Below are positions 18,683 to 28,879 of a stretch of DNA of 64,000 bases, piece after piece; the first letter of the stretch is position 1, and each line of letters begins with the position of its first letter. A program made the position numbers and the translations under genes. Origin of the DNA: Epilithonimonas sp. JDS (GTDB lineage: Bacteria > Bacteroidota > Bacteroidia > Flavobacteriales > Weeksellaceae); assembly GCF_021261315.1 (NCBI RefSeq), contig NZ_JAJSAX010000001.1:806001-870000 (forward strand), in the 5' to 3' direction. The notes beneath the pieces are model-generated. The model searched no databases and was not told the DNA's origin. It saw only the letters and a program-made list of their open reading frames with translations.

Positions 18683-20497
18683 TTAATTGGCGTAATTTAA
18701 GTTTTGAAGCATTACCATTCTTCTAAATTTGTCTGACTTCTGCTGTAATTCTTCAAAGTTGCCACTTGCGACAATTTCTCCTTTTTCCATTAGGAATATC
18801 TCATCTGCATTTTTGATAGTTGAAAGGCGGTGCGCAATGATTACCATTGTACATTTCCCCTGAATATCATCTATGCTGGACTGTATAAATCTTTCTGTTT
18901 CGGAATCCAGTGCTGCGGTTGCCTCATCAAAAATGATAATATCCAATTCTTTGTAAAGCTCACGCGCAATGGAAATCCTTTGCTTTTGCCCGCCGGAAAT
19001 TAATATTCCGTTATCTCCCAATTCTGTATTTTCCTTTTCCGGTAGATTCTGTACGAAATCCCAAAGAGAAACTTGCCTAAGAACGCTTTCAAATTTTTGA
19101 ATATTCTCCGGGGTTCTTTCTTGCCAGAAAGTAATATTATTGTAGATATTATCATTGAAAACCACCGCTTCTTGTGTGATGTACCCAACTTTGCCACGGT
19201 AAGTGTCTAAGTTTAAATCATAAAGATTCTTGGAATCCAATTCGATTTTACCTTCAGACGGAGGGATAAGTCCTACAATGATATTGGCTAAAGTAGATTT
19301 CCCGGAACCGCTTTCTCCAACTAATGCTATTGTAGAATTTTTTTTGATCTTAAGGTTCACATCTTTAAGAACCACAACATCTTCTCTGTACCAGAAATTC
19401 AAATTGGTTAAAGATATATTATCGGTAAATCCTTCGTAGTTCCCTTGTCCATTAGTTGAATCCTCTGAATGACTTTGCAACAATTCATTAAAGTTATCAA
19501 TAGACTCTAAAGATCCAACGTTTTGCATAAACGTCTGCCAACCAGTTTGGAGAGTCATAAAGCCCATCATGGCTCTATAAAACAATAATAAACTAAGAAT
19601 AATTGTTCCTAATGTAGATCCCAAATAATTGACCTGTATCAAAATAACAATACACACAACAGTAATCACAATAGGTTCTCTCAAACTAAGCGTTATTGCC
19701 TGATATTTTCCAATAATTCTGTTTTGCGTTTCTATTTCTCCAATTATCTTCTTAATCCTATCGGTAAAAATGGAAAAATGAGCCGTAGATTTCAAATATT
19801 TGAAAGAGTGAGTTGCCTGTATAATATAACCACTAAAAAGATTACCTCTCTTGGAAATCCAAATAGATGTTTTCTTTACTATAGTGTTGAATTTGCTAAA
19901 AACAAAATTGGTAAGCAATACTCCTAAAATAAGTAGAAATGCAAATTGCCAGTTGGCTAAAAATGCAAGGAAAACGTAGGTTATTAATAACACTAATGCC
20001 TTCGAAGTATTCAGAAACTGAATCATTGCGCCCAGATTTTTACCAACTTCTGCAGTGATTGTATTCTGGATGATCCCGCTATCAATTTTTATAAAACCTT
20101 TGTAGCTAAGATTTCTAAGGAGATTAATTTGTTTCATTCTCAGCGACACCATATAGTTCTGGCGCAAATCTACCTGTTCTAACTGAATAATATAATTCAG
20201 AAATCCTTTGATAAAAAAGATGAGAACCATAAAAATTAGAATAGAAACAAGGGTAAGAGGAATGTCTGCTGATTGTAAAAACTCCAAGACGAAATTTAAT
20301 CCGCCCAAATCTTCATTGCCCCCAGGTTTCTTATCTCCCGCAACAAATTGCAATAGGGGAATAAACATTGCGATTCCTAAACCATCAAAAAAACCTAATA
20401 TAATGGATAGAAAAATGTTGACCAACAACTTGTTACCCATTGCATCATAGAAAAAACGAAAATATCCTATTATCGTGTGCTGTAGTTTTTTGCTCAT
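18683..20497 (-). CDS. ABC transporter, flippase-type (fused TM and ATPase)
   Basis: A half transporter of about 604 residues with a six-helix N-terminal membrane domain and a C-terminal ATPase. Walker A GESGSGKST, signature ISGGQKQRISIAREL and Walker B IIIFDEATAALDS are all present, so it should be active as a homodimer. The layout resembles MsbA and PglK. No Wzx-type flippase is seen in the locus, so this is the best candidate for moving lipid-linked units across the inner membrane. I choose the ATG at 20497 (MSKKLQHTI), whose ATGA overlaps the stop of the SGNH gene; an ATG at 20524 would overlap by 31 nt. Confidence 0.9.
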   Translation of the reverse strand: MSKKLQHTIIGYFRFFYDAMGNKLLVNIFLSIILGFFDGLGIAMFIPLLQFVAGDKKPGGNEDLGGLNFVLEFLQSADIPLTLVSILIFMVLIFFIKGFLNYIIQLEQVDLRQNYMVSLRMKQINLLRNLSYKGFIKIDSGIIQNTITAEVGKNLGAMIQFLNTSKALVLLITYVFLAFLANWQFAFLLILGVLLTNFVFSKFNTIVKKTSIWISKRGNLFSGYIIQATHSFKYLKSTAHFSIFTDRIKKIIGEIETQNRIIGKYQAITLSLREPIVITVVCIVILIQVNYLGSTLGTIILSLLLFYRAMMGFMTLQTGWQTFMQNVGSLESIDNFNELLQSHSEDSTNGQGNYEGFTDNISLTNLNFWYREDVVVLKDVNLKIKKNSTIALVGESGSGKSTLANIIVGLIPPSEGKIELDSKNLYDLNLDTYRGKVGYITQEAVVFNDNIYNNITFWQERTPENIQKFESVLRQVSLWDFVQNLPEKENTELGDNGILISGGQKQRISIARELYKELDIIIFDEATAALDSETERFIQSSIDDIQGKCTMVIIAHRLSTIKNADEIFLMEKGEIVASGNFEELQQKSDKFRRMVMLQNLNYAN

Positions 20498-21405
20498 TTT
20501 TTCTTTATTTTTTCGATTACCCATTTATTATAAACATCCACTCCTTTTTGATTAATATGACTGTCATCAAAAAAGTAATCATTTGATAAAAACCCAACAT
20601 CATTGTAATTATAATAAGGAGCGATCGACTGCATAATGCTGTCTATCTCTTTATTGTTCGTATAGCTTTTGTAGCGTGCTTCGGGAAGTGGCGATTGGAA
20701 GAGATAAACCTGAATTCCTCTCTTTTCTGCATCTGCTACTATATCTTTGAGAGCATCAATATTCTTCTCTTGTATTTTCAACACAGTTGGTTCGTATTTT
20801 TTTGATTCTGTGTTGACCTTAAAGCTGGAGATATATCCGCCTGGAATATATTCTTCGTTCTTCAGTTTTTTATTTTTTACAGCTTTTGGATTCCCGAAAA
20901 CCTGAAAATAGATTATAGAATTGAATATGTTTACATCGAAGTCTTTAAATGAATTTTTGGCAAAAGAAATCTTACTGTAAAAAAGCGGCAATACATTCAA
21001 CTCTCCCTCTTCTCCATCTTTTGTTAATAAAAATGGATATATATCTATAATTAATATTTTGGGTTTCAGTTTGTTCACATAATTATTGTAAATAAAATTG
21101 GTGAGAGTCAGCGTTTGCGCACTACTTCCTAAATTGTAGGCACCAAAACCATCTTTATTGAACAAGCGTGTATCATATCCACGGTATGCGTGAGAAGATC
21201 CTATGACCATAACATCTACAGGCTTAGCAATATCAGCATCTTTATATCTTTTATCTGACAGGTCACTTGCAGAGATTTTATTTTCAGTCAATACTTTCCG
21301 CTTCAAAAATTTAGGAAAGGTTTTTCCTGCTACCAAAACTCCAATAAAATAAAATAGAATTGTAAATATTGAAAAGAACAGTATGGAAGTTATAAATTTT
21401 TTCAT
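20494..21405 (-). CDS. SGNH-hydrolase-like O-acetylation partner
   Basis: A 303-residue protein with an N-terminal membrane anchor (ITSILFFSIFTILFYFIGV) and a periplasmic SGNH/GDSL-like domain. Block I is VMVIGSSHAYRGYD with the candidate catalytic Ser, the following Asn-Leu-Gly block is AYNLGSSAQT, and the C-terminal Asp-x-x-His block is DDSHINQKG. With the MBOAT gene 6 nt upstream this gives the two-protein module used for alginate- or DltBD-like O-acetylation: MBOAT moves the acyl group across the membrane and the SGNH protein transfers it to the polymer. Confidence 0.82.
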   Translation of the reverse strand: MKKFITSILFFSIFTILFYFIGVLVAGKTFPKFLKRKVLTENKISASDLSDKRYKDADIAKPVDVMVIGSSHAYRGYDTRLFNKDGFGAYNLGSSAQTLTLTNFIYNNYVNKLKPKILIIDIYPFLLTKDGEEGELNVLPLFYSKISFAKNSFKDFDVNIFNSIIYFQVFGNPKAVKNKKLKNEEYIPGGYISSFKVNTESKKYEPTVLKIQEKNIDALKDIVADAEKRGIQVYLFQSPLPEARYKSYTNNKEIDSIMQSIAPYYNYNDVGFLSNDYFFDDSHINQKGVDVYNKWVIEKIKKK

Positions 21406-21411
21406 AATATT

Positions 21412-22863
21412 CTAAAATTGAAAATAGATAAACTCAGCACTCTCCGAAGGCATATACATTGCGATCAGGAAGATGATAAGTGCATAAAAACCCCAACGCA
21501 GAACTCTCACATTGCCTAAACCTAATTTCTCAATGGCATAGTTGTTTCTTCTTCCCATCCACTCTATTACAATGAAAAATACAAGAAGCATAATGGTGAC
21601 AATCACTTTTTTATCTGATAATAATGCCGGTAATGATAATAAACTTTTGGAGAAAATACCGGAAATGTAATCGATAGCATGGCCTACAGATTCTGCGCGG
21701 AAAAAGATCCAGGCGAAGCAAGCCAATGCAAAAGTAATGATCATTTGAAATAACTCTCTCAAGCTAGGCAGAGCAGAGTCATTAGCCACAATTTCTATAT
21801 TGTTACGATTTGTTCGCATCAGCATTGATGGTACAATAAAAAGTGCATTAAGTGCACCCCAGACAATAAATGTCCAGTTGGAACCGTGCCAAAAACCACT
21901 CACTATAAATATAATAAACGTGTTTCTGATGCGCATCCAGTTACCACCTTTGCTGCCTCCTAATGGAATATACAGATAATCCTTAAACCAAGACGATAAT
22001 GAGATATGCCATCTTCTCCAAAACTCAGCAATGTCTCTTGAGAAGTACGGAAAGCTGAAATTCTTCAGTAGTTCTATTCCTAATAATCTAGCACTTCCCA
22101 AAGCAATATCAGAATAACCGGAGAAATCTCCATAAATCTGAAATGCAAAAAAAACCGCACCCAAAACAAGATTACTACCTGACTGGTTTGCAGAATCATT
22201 AAAAATCTGATTAGCAAAAACGGCGCAGTTATCTGCAATTACCATCTTTTTAAACAATCCCCAGAGGATCTGCCGAAGACCATCTGCTGCTCTTGAATAA
22301 TCAAAGACTCTTGGTTTTTCTATCTGAGGTAAAAGATGCGTTGCTCTTTCTATAGGTCCTGCCACCAATAATGGGAAGAAACTTACAAATAAAGTGTAAT
22401 CTACAATATTGAAAGTTGGCTTTATTCTTTTATTATAAATATCAAATACATAAGATAATCCGTGGAAGGTGTAAAAAGAGATACCTACCGGCAAAATAAT
22501 ACTCAGTGTAAAATAATGTGGTTTGAAACCAAAATTGGTAAGCATCTCCGCAAAATTCTCTATGAAAAAATTGTAGTATTTAAAAAAACCTAAGAAGCTT
22601 AAATTGATTCCGACACTCAGTATCAACCAAAACTTTTGAAGACTTTTTGTCTTAGCTTTATAGATCATTATGCCTGAATAGTAATCCAAAGCTGTAGAAA
22701 ATGCTAATAAAAATACAAATCGCCAATCCCAACAGCTGTAAAAATAATAACTAGCTGCGAGGAGAAAAATATTTTGATATTTTAGTTTTTTATTGAGTAC
22801 AAACCAATAAATCACGAATACAAAAGGTAAAAAGAGAGCGTATGCAAAAGAATTAAAAAACAT
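21412..22863 (-). CDS. MBOAT family O-acyltransferase
   Basis: A 483-residue polytopic membrane protein of the MBOAT/AlgI/DltB family. The diagnostic segments are FWRRWHISLSSWFKDYLYIP with LGGSKGG, and SGFWHGSNWTFIVWG with the invariant active-site His. It probably moves acetyl groups from the cytoplasm to the periplasm for O-acetylation of the secreted polysaccharide, with the SGNH protein encoded downstream. A 181-nt gap separates it from the Wzc-like gene and holds no clear terminator. Confidence 0.93.
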   Translation of the reverse strand: MFFNSFAYALFLPFVFVIYWFVLNKKLKYQNIFLLAASYYFYSCWDWRFVFLLAFSTALDYYSGIMIYKAKTKSLQKFWLILSVGINLSFLGFFKYYNFFIENFAEMLTNFGFKPHYFTLSIILPVGISFYTFHGLSYVFDIYNKRIKPTFNIVDYTLFVSFFPLLVAGPIERATHLLPQIEKPRVFDYSRAADGLRQILWGLFKKMVIADNCAVFANQIFNDSANQSGSNLVLGAVFFAFQIYGDFSGYSDIALGSARLLGIELLKNFSFPYFSRDIAEFWRRWHISLSSWFKDYLYIPLGGSKGGNWMRIRNTFIIFIVSGFWHGSNWTFIVWGALNALFIVPSMLMRTNRNNIEIVANDSALPSLRELFQMIITFALACFAWIFFRAESVGHAIDYISGIFSKSLLSLPALLSDKKVIVTIMLLVFFIVIEWMGRRNNYAIEKLGLGNVRVLRWGFYALIIFLIAMYMPSESAEFIYFQF

Positions 22864-23044
22864 GTATTATATATTGTAAATTTTTAAAACCTAATCACAA
22901 GAATTATATTCAAATATTCTGTAAAACTCTTCGACACCAAGATATATCAATCCTGCTACCTATATTTTTACTTTCTTAAAATCACTACGTGATTTATTCT
23001 ATAATAAATGCATATTAAATCTCCAAGCTATTTTTTCAATTATA

Positions 23045-25351
23045 TTATTTTTTTCCTTTATGTGTGTAGTAGCCATATCCATATTTACTACCGTAACGGC
23101 TGTCTTCTGGCTTTACATTATTAAGCACGAAAGAAATATTATTAACGCTGTGAGATTGTTGGAATTCATCTGCAAAATCTAGCATCGGAATATCTGTATA
23201 ATTTGATTTGATAATGTACAGAACAATATCCGATTTTTCCATTAGATGCAGTGTATCACTTACAAGCATTACTGGTGCAGAATCTAAAATAATGTATTGA
23301 TATTCATTTCTAAGCGTTTCCATCATCCATCCAAATTTTTTCATATCCAGTAAATCGTTAGGATTTGGGGCAATTGCACCACTAAACAGTACATCAAGAT
23401 TCTGGTGAAGTCCCGAAGGTACAATATATTGATCTGGATATTCGTCTTCTGAAATGAGATAATCTGTCAGCCCTTTCTTAGAATCTTTTATAAAGCGATG
23501 AAGTTGCGGATTTCTGATATCTGCGCCTATAAGCAATACTTTTGAAGATCCTGCAAGTGTAAGTGCTGTATTAACTGAGATTGTAGATTTACCCTCTCCT
23601 TTAATAGAAGAAGTTACTAGAATCACTCCTCCTTTGCTGCCATTTTCCTTAGTTCTTAAAATAAATTTGAGATTGGAACTTAGTATTCTAAATGATTCTG
23701 CAAAGACTGTAAAATCATTATTCTGTAAGAGTCCAAGGTCATTATCTTTGATTGGAATCTCGGCAATAACTGATGCATTAGGAATATGTGAAATTACTTG
23801 ATCCTTGGTATGTACCTTGTTATCTGCTGCATTTTTTGCAAATATGACCACAATAGGCAGCAGTAGCCCTGCTAGTAATGCACCTAATACGATCTGCTCC
23901 CTTTCAGGTTTCACAACACCAATTGTGTAAGCAGGATTCAGAACCTTTGCTATTGGAGCTGTTACCGCTAAGGTGATTGCATTCTCTTCCCTTTTCTGCA
24001 AAAGATACAAATATAACTGTTCTTTGAGGTTTTGCTGACGCTCTATGCCTCTGAAAATCTTTTCCTGTGTTGGGTAATTATAAATTTTTGTACGATCTGA
24101 ATTGAGTTGTGCTTGTAACTGAGCGATCTGAAGTTGTAAAGTAGCTTTTGACTCCATTAGATTCTGACGGATCAAATTCCTCATTTCATTAATATCTCTA
24201 TTTAAAATGATGATGGATGGATTTTGACTGGTTGCTTGTTTCAGAGTTTTACTCTTTGTAAGCAGCATATCATTATATTTAGCCAGATAACCTTCAGTAA
24301 CACCAGACAATCCCATATTTGAAGGCAGCAGTCTTTCAACAGAACTTGCATCATAAATTGATTTTATAAGCTCTAGTTGTGTACTGTACGCTACGATCTG
24401 TTTTGTCCCAGAATTGGTATTATTAACAGCTATATTAGCTTGAGTATCAAGATCTGTAATTTCATTTTTTCGTTTGAAGGATTCCTTTTCACCTTCAATA
24501 CCTGACAAATCTTCAGAGATAATCTCTAATCTTCCATTGATGAAATCTTGTGTATTCTGCGCTTCTGCATTACGATCTTTAACACCGTCCTCTTTGTATT
24601 GCTCAGTGATACTATTTAAAATACTTTCAGATTTCCCTGGAACAGGCCCTATTAAGCTTAATTCCATCATTAACCCCTTGTTGGGCGGCAATGTTACGGT
24701 AACAGATTTCTCAAGCGATGAGACAATACTGGGTGTACTCCTAAATATTACTTTAACTGGTTCGAAAGATTTTTTGCCTGGTTTAAGAGATAGGACAACT
24801 GTACCAAGTGGCAATTTTACAATTTCTCCAAAATTAAATGTATTTTTTCCTTTAATCAATGGTCCTTCTGAAAGTTTATAGGTATTTTTTCCCGATGGTG
24901 CTACAACATATGAAGCTGATGAAAAATTAGGATCTGATATATTTATAATATTCCCAAGTAAAGGAGAAGATGTATAAAGTTCATTTTCTTTTATAGCGCC
25001 TACACCAAAAAAACTTACATTTAGATTAAGCTGTCCTACAACTTTTGCAAGTGTTGGTTTTGAGAGAATAGCAGTAGCCTCGCCTTGGAGCTCACTATCC
25101 CCTCCCAACCCGTTGCCTAAGGTTGTTAGGTCAGTGAGGGCTACCCCTCCTTTTGTTTTGCTGTGTGGAAACTGTAATGTAGTCCGAGAAAGGTATTGTG
25201 GTGTTGTATATCGAAGATAAATCTTTGCTCCTAAATAAAACAACAACATACTTAGAAGAATCCAATACCAATATCTTAAATATTTGAAAATCTCTTTCTT
25301 GATATTTAGTTTCTTCTTTTTAACAGCCGGCTGGCTATCCATTAACTCCAT
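23045..25351 (-). CDS. wzc: Wzc-like chain-length regulator and tyrosine autokinase
   Basis: A 768-residue polysaccharide co-polymerase fused to a BY-kinase. Membrane helices lie near residues 30-48 and 480-500, flanking a large periplasmic coiled-coil part. The cytoplasmic kinase has Walker A SSIKGEGKST, Walker A' LLIGADIRNPQ (Gly where many proteobacterial kinases have Asp-Ala-Asp spacing LIDAD) and Walker B YIILDSAPVM. The C-terminal tail is a tyrosine cluster (YGSKYGYGYYTHKGKK), the expected autophosphorylation sites. It controls polymer length and export with the Wza-like protein, whose gene ends 5 nt upstream. Confidence 0.93.
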   Translation of the reverse strand: MELMDSQPAVKKKKLNIKKEIFKYLRYWYWILLSMLLFYLGAKIYLRYTTPQYLSRTTLQFPHSKTKGGVALTDLTTLGNGLGGDSELQGEATAILSKPTLAKVVGQLNLNVSFFGVGAIKENELYTSSPLLGNIINISDPNFSSASYVVAPSGKNTYKLSEGPLIKGKNTFNFGEIVKLPLGTVVLSLKPGKKSFEPVKVIFRSTPSIVSSLEKSVTVTLPPNKGLMMELSLIGPVPGKSESILNSITEQYKEDGVKDRNAEAQNTQDFINGRLEIISEDLSGIEGEKESFKRKNEITDLDTQANIAVNNTNSGTKQIVAYSTQLELIKSIYDASSVERLLPSNMGLSGVTEGYLAKYNDMLLTKSKTLKQATSQNPSIIILNRDINEMRNLIRQNLMESKATLQLQIAQLQAQLNSDRTKIYNYPTQEKIFRGIERQQNLKEQLYLYLLQKREENAITLAVTAPIAKVLNPAYTIGVVKPEREQIVLGALLAGLLLPIVVIFAKNAADNKVHTKDQVISHIPNASVIAEIPIKDNDLGLLQNNDFTVFAESFRILSSNLKFILRTKENGSKGGVILVTSSIKGEGKSTISVNTALTLAGSSKVLLIGADIRNPQLHRFIKDSKKGLTDYLISEDEYPDQYIVPSGLHQNLDVLFSGAIAPNPNDLLDMKKFGWMMETLRNEYQYIILDSAPVMLVSDTLHLMEKSDIVLYIIKSNYTDIPMLDFADEFQQSHSVNNISFVLNNVKPEDSRYGSKYGYGYYTHKGKK

Positions 25352-25356
25352 ATTGA

Positions 25357-26142
25357 TTATTTAGCTATCGCAATTACAAATGTTATTAATCCTAATACTA
25401 CCCCCAATGTTTGTATGAAAAGTGTACGATTTGGATTAGTGGTATTGGCAGCAATCTGCGCATTTTTATCAGGCTCTATATACAGAATATCATTCTGCTG
25501 CAGGTAATAATATGGTGAATTGACGATGGATGCTTCTGATAAATCAAGTTGGTATGTAAGATCTTTACCAGATTCTTCGGAGTAGCGAATAAGCTTTACA
25601 TTAGTACGATTAGCTGATGATCTCATATCCCCAGCCAAAGCTAATGCTTGAAAAATATTCAATCTTTCTGTAAGACTAGTTTTCTGACCCGGACTACCCA
25701 CATCACCTAAAACACTGATATTAAAGTTTACTAGTTGAATCGTTACTACAGGATCAACAAGATATTGTTTTAATCTCGCTTCAAACTCAACTTTAAGTTG
25801 CTGTTTTGTCATTCCCTTGCAATAGATGTTGCCCAAAGTTGGAAAAGCAATGTAACCATCAGTAGTCACCTGATACTGATTATTTCCCAGACGCATAGCT
25901 CCCGAGCCTCCTTCCTCGCCAGTCTGTACAATAGATGTTTTGTTAAAAGGTTTTACAGCCAAATCATCCATGGCAGTAATAATCACTTCTAAAACATCTC
26001 CTTCCTGAATACGAAGTCCTTCATAACGTGCCTGGGAAACTTCCTGCTCGAAGTTGTTGTTGCTCATATAAATAAAGTTTTTCTTCGGCTTGCAAGAAAA
26101 AGCTAAGAACAATAAGAGCAAAAAAAATAATGATTTTTTCAT
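25357..26142 (-). CDS. wza: Wza-like polysaccharide export lipoprotein
   Basis: A 261-residue outer-membrane polysaccharide export protein. The signal peptide ends in a lipobox (FLAFSC), so the mature protein is a lipoprotein. The Poly_export domain contains the ITAMDDLAVKPFN and YVDPVVTIQLVNFNISVLGDVGSPG segments typical of Wza and its SLBB part. A C-terminal hydrophobic helix (LFIQTLGVVLGLITFVIAIA) matches the Wza C-terminal transmembrane helix. It forms the outer-membrane exit pore and partners the Wzc-like protein. Confidence 0.93.
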   Translation of the reverse strand: MKKSLFFLLLLFLAFSCKPKKNFIYMSNNNFEQEVSQARYEGLRIQEGDVLEVIITAMDDLAVKPFNKTSIVQTGEEGGSGAMRLGNNQYQVTTDGYIAFPTLGNIYCKGMTKQQLKVEFEARLKQYLVDPVVTIQLVNFNISVLGDVGSPGQKTSLTERLNIFQALALAGDMRSSANRTNVKLIRYSEESGKDLTYQLDLSEASIVNSPYYYLQQNDILYIEPDKNAQIAANTTNPNRTLFIQTLGVVLGLITFVIAIAK

Positions 26143-26152
26143 TGGAATCCTG

Positions 26153-26160
26153 CAAAGATA
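26153..26160 (-). promoter_or_regulatory. Weak candidate -7 box before the export genes
   Basis: On the minus strand this reads TATCTTTG, fitting TAnnTTTG, 11 nt before the wza ATG. The leader would be only a few nt long and no -33 TTG is clear, so the wza-wzc genes may instead be read from the gene upstream. Confidence 0.3.
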
Positions 26161-26188
26161 ATAAATATCCTTTACAGTTTATGTAAAA

Positions 26189-26806
26189 TTAGTCTGTACT
26201 TCCTATGTAATAGTTTATACCTATACCTAGAGCTTTGTTAAATGTAGCATACTTTGTATAGTCAGGATAGATTTTTGAAAAACCTCTGTCAAAACGAATA
26301 AAAACATCCAGTTTTTCCTGCACTTTTACGCCTACGCCAACGGATACTCCGTAGCCAAATTTATTCATATTCCCCTCCTGAGCTATTGTAAGAGATGGAG
26401 GCCCTGAAACATCTTCAGATAACAAATATTCTAATCTTGGCCCTGCCATAAAATAAATATCACTTTTATAACCACGGTTTCTCATAAAATATTTTATATA
26501 TAATGGCAGACCAATGTAACTGTAATGAAATTTCTGTTTATCCATATTACGCGGTTCAGCGTTTTCACCTTGCATAGCATACTCTAATTGAGGTGTAAAA
26601 TAAAGCCACGCAGAGTCATAGATATCGTTTGTTACTAATGAAAAATCCGCAAATACACCAACACTTGGAGCAAAAATTCCCCTAGAACGGTCGTGAATAC
26701 CACCTATAGCCGTTTTATGTATGTTTCCTGTCACACCATATTTTATAGACTGTGCGTTCGCAAACCCGAAAAACAACATAGAATATATAAAAAGTAGTTT
26801 TTTCAT
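26189..26806 (-). CDS. Outer-membrane beta-barrel protein (PorT-like)
   Basis: A 205-residue protein with a signal peptide ending FGFANA-Q. Alternating hydrophobic strands (GVSVGVGVKVQEKLDVFIRF, and the C-terminal ALGIGINYYIG) fit an eight-strand barrel of the outer-membrane beta-barrel/PorT domain group. It lies 46 nt upstream of the wza gene on the same strand and may be co-transcribed. Function unknown; such proteins are common in Bacteroidota and are not by themselves evidence for a role in polysaccharide export. Confidence 0.8.
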   Translation of the reverse strand: MKKLLFIYSMLFFGFANAQSIKYGVTGNIHKTAIGGIHDRSRGIFAPSVGVFADFSLVTNDIYDSAWLYFTPQLEYAMQGENAEPRNMDKQKFHYSYIGLPLYIKYFMRNRGYKSDIYFMAGPRLEYLLSEDVSGPPSLTIAQEGNMNKFGYGVSVGVGVKVQEKLDVFIRFDRGFSKIYPDYTKYATFNKALGIGINYYIGSTD

Positions 26807-26915
26807 GAATTGTAATTGATCTAATTTGGGACGAAATTAAGAATTTTTTATTTATTTTAACAAAATAATTTCTTTTTGAGGTGTTAATTGTAATATTAAA
26901 TTAACTTAACGTTGG

Positions 26916-27383
26916 CTAATCCTCAATGTTTATAAGGTTTATGATGATTTCATATTCATAACCTTTGGATAATAAATGTTTGATTGTTTTGCTCTTTTTC
27001 TGATACTCCTGAAGCCCTTTTTGGGAAGAAAAATAATTTTGATAAAGTTTGACAACGGTTTTTTCATAATCACTTTCATCAATCTCATCCATAGAATTTG
27101 AAATCAATTTTTCATTGATGCCTTTCATCTTTAGATTCATCTTTATTTTGGTTCTTCCCCAATGCTTGATGTAAAATTTTCCCCGAATATAACTTCTCGT
27201 AAATCTTTCCTCATTGAGATAATTTTCTTTGATCAGGTAAAGAAAAATCTCATCCTTAGCTTCGGGAATCAGTAGAAAATCTCTCATTTTTTGTTCCACC
27301 TCAGCGTGACAACGGTCCTGATAAACACAGTAGTTTACAATTTTTTGCTTGATTTCGTCAAAGGTATAAGATTTTTTCTCCAT
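26916..27383 (-). CDS. recX: RecX-family regulatory protein
   Basis: A 155-residue, basic, helical protein with the RecX signature: tandem three-helix units with YCVYQDRCHAEVEQKM, LKEENY-like LIKENYLNEERFTRSYIR and KHWGRTKIKMNLKMKGI. RecX binds RecA filaments and limits recombinase activity. Length fits the family. It is downstream of glyA but separated by a hairpin terminator, so it may depend on read-through or on its own promoter. Confidence 0.9.
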   Translation of the reverse strand: MEKKSYTFDEIKQKIVNYCVYQDRCHAEVEQKMRDFLLIPEAKDEIFLYLIKENYLNEERFTRSYIRGKFYIKHWGRTKIKMNLKMKGINEKLISNSMDEIDESDYEKTVVKLYQNYFSSQKGLQEYQKKSKTIKHLLSKGYEYEIIINLINIED

Positions 27384-27398
27384 CGGTATTCAAACAAA

Positions 27399-27426
27399 AA
27401 AGAATGAACGAAGTTGTCCATTCTTT
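27399..27426 (-). terminator. Rho-independent terminator after glyA
   Basis: AAAGAATG (27399-27406) and CATTCTTT (27419-27426) form an 8-bp stem with a 12-nt loop, and the minus strand continues with a T-tract. It lies between the glyA stop (27450) and the recX start (27383). Confidence 0.65.
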
Positions 27427-27449
27427 TATTGTCAAATTTATTTATTTTA

Positions 27450-28718
27450 TTAACAGTTGAAAAGCGCGTGACCTTCCATCAATTCATTTACTTTTTTTCT
27501 TACAGAAGTCAGAACCTCCTCATTTGAAATGTTATCGACCACTTCAGAGATCAGGCCTGCGATCGTTTCCATATCATTTTCTTTCAAGCCTCTTGTCGTG
27601 ATGGCTGCTGTTCCAAGTCTGATTCCGGACGTTGTGAAAGGTGATTTATCATCAAACGGCACCATATTTTTGTTACAAGTAATATCGGCTTTTACCAATG
27701 CTTTTTCTGTTTCTTTTCCGTTCACATTCTTGTTGCGAAGGTCAATCAACATCAAGTGATTATCAGTTCCGCCACTTACAATCTCGAATCCATTATCAAC
27801 CATTGACTTTGATAACGCCTGAGCATTGGCCTTAACTTGCTTAGCATAAACCTCGAATTTAGAATCAATCGCTTCTGCAAATGCCACCGCTTTCGCTCCA
27901 ATCACGTGCTCCAAAGGACCACCTTGGATTCCCGGGAAAACGGCACTATCCAAAACAGCACTCATCAATTTGGTTTCACCTTTTGGTGTTTTGTGTCCAT
28001 AAGTATTTTCGAAATCTTTTCCTAGCATGATCATTCCACCTCTTGGACCTCTCAAGGTTTTGTGCGTTGTAGTCGTTACCACGTGGCAATGTGCAAATGG
28101 ATCATTAAGCAAACCTTTCGCTACCAAACCAGCCGGATGTGCAATATCTGCCCAAAGCGTAGCGCCGATCTCGTCCGCCACTTCTCTAAATTTTGCATAA
28201 TCCAAATCTCTAGAGTAAGCAGAGAATCCTGCAATCAGCATTTTTGGTCTTTCTCTCAAAGCCACTTCTCTCATTTGGTCATAGTCGATCAAACCAGTTT
28301 CTCTTTGCACGCCGTACGAACAAACTTCGTATTGAATTCCAGAAAAATTAACCGCAGAACCGTGCGTCAAATGTCCTCCCATAGAAAGGTCCATTCCCAT
28401 CACTTTGTCACCAGGCTTCAGGATTGAAAGATAGATCGCCGCGTTGGCCTGAGAACCAGAATGTGGCTGAACATTCACATAATCAACCCCGAAAAGTTCT
28501 TTCGCTCTGTCGATGGCCAATTGCTCCACCTGGTCCACTACTTCGCAACCGCCGTAATAACGTCTGCCAGGATAGCCTTCTGCATATTTGTTGGTTAATA
28601 CACTTCCCATCGCTTTCATCACATTTTCGGAAACAAAATTTTCCGAAGCGATCAATTCGATTCCGTGGGTTTGTCTTTCTCTTTCTTTTTCAATGAGGTC
28701 AAAGATCGGGTCTTGCAT
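27450..28718 (-). CDS. glyA: Serine hydroxymethyltransferase
   Basis: A 422-residue PLP enzyme that interconverts serine and glycine and makes 5,10-methylene-tetrahydrofolate. Clear motifs: [12 protein letters not shown] at the N-terminus, [27 protein letters not shown], and the PLP-lysine segment [15 protein letters not shown]. Full length for the family. A TAnnTTTG -7 box is present just upstream and a terminator follows. Housekeeping gene in one-carbon metabolism. Confidence 0.97.
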   Translation of the reverse strand: MQDPIFDLIEKERERQTHGIELIASENFVSENVMKAMGSVLTNKYAEGYPGRRYYGGCEVVDQVEQLAIDRAKELFGVDYVNVQPHSGSQANAAIYLSILKPGDKVMGMDLSMGGHLTHGSAVNFSGIQYEVCSYGVQRETGLIDYDQMREVALRERPKMLIAGFSAYSRDLDYAKFREVADEIGATLWADIAHPAGLVAKGLLNDPFAHCHVVTTTTHKTLRGPRGGMIMLGKDFENTYGHKTPKGETKLMSAVLDSAVFPGIQGGPLEHVIGAKAVAFAEAIDSKFEVYAKQVKANAQALSKSMVDNGFEIVSGGTDNHLMLIDLRNKNVNGKETEKALVKADITCNKNMVPFDDKSPFTTSGIRLGTAAITTRGLKENDMETIAGLISEVVDNISNEEVLTSVRKKVNELMEGHALFNC

Positions 28719-28735
28719 TTTAGATTTATTTTTGT

Positions 28736-28743
28736 CAAAAATA
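28736..28743 (-). promoter_or_regulatory. Candidate -7 box of the glyA promoter
   Basis: Minus strand TATTTTTG fits TAnnTTTG and ends 17 nt before the glyA ATG (28718), giving a short leader typical of Bacteroidota. The -33 element is not clear. Confidence 0.45.
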
Positions 28744-28879
28744 AGAAATTCTGAAGATATTTTTATAACTTTCGCCGATTAACATTTACTTAATATCATC
28801 GACATCTTTTGGAAATTAGAACCCAGCTTAATTAAGATGGTATAAAATTAGACCTTAAAAAACAATAAATATCTACAAT

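Noticed and set aside
24474-24881. Plus-strand frame of 135 codons
   Set aside because: Antisense shadow of the wzc gene.
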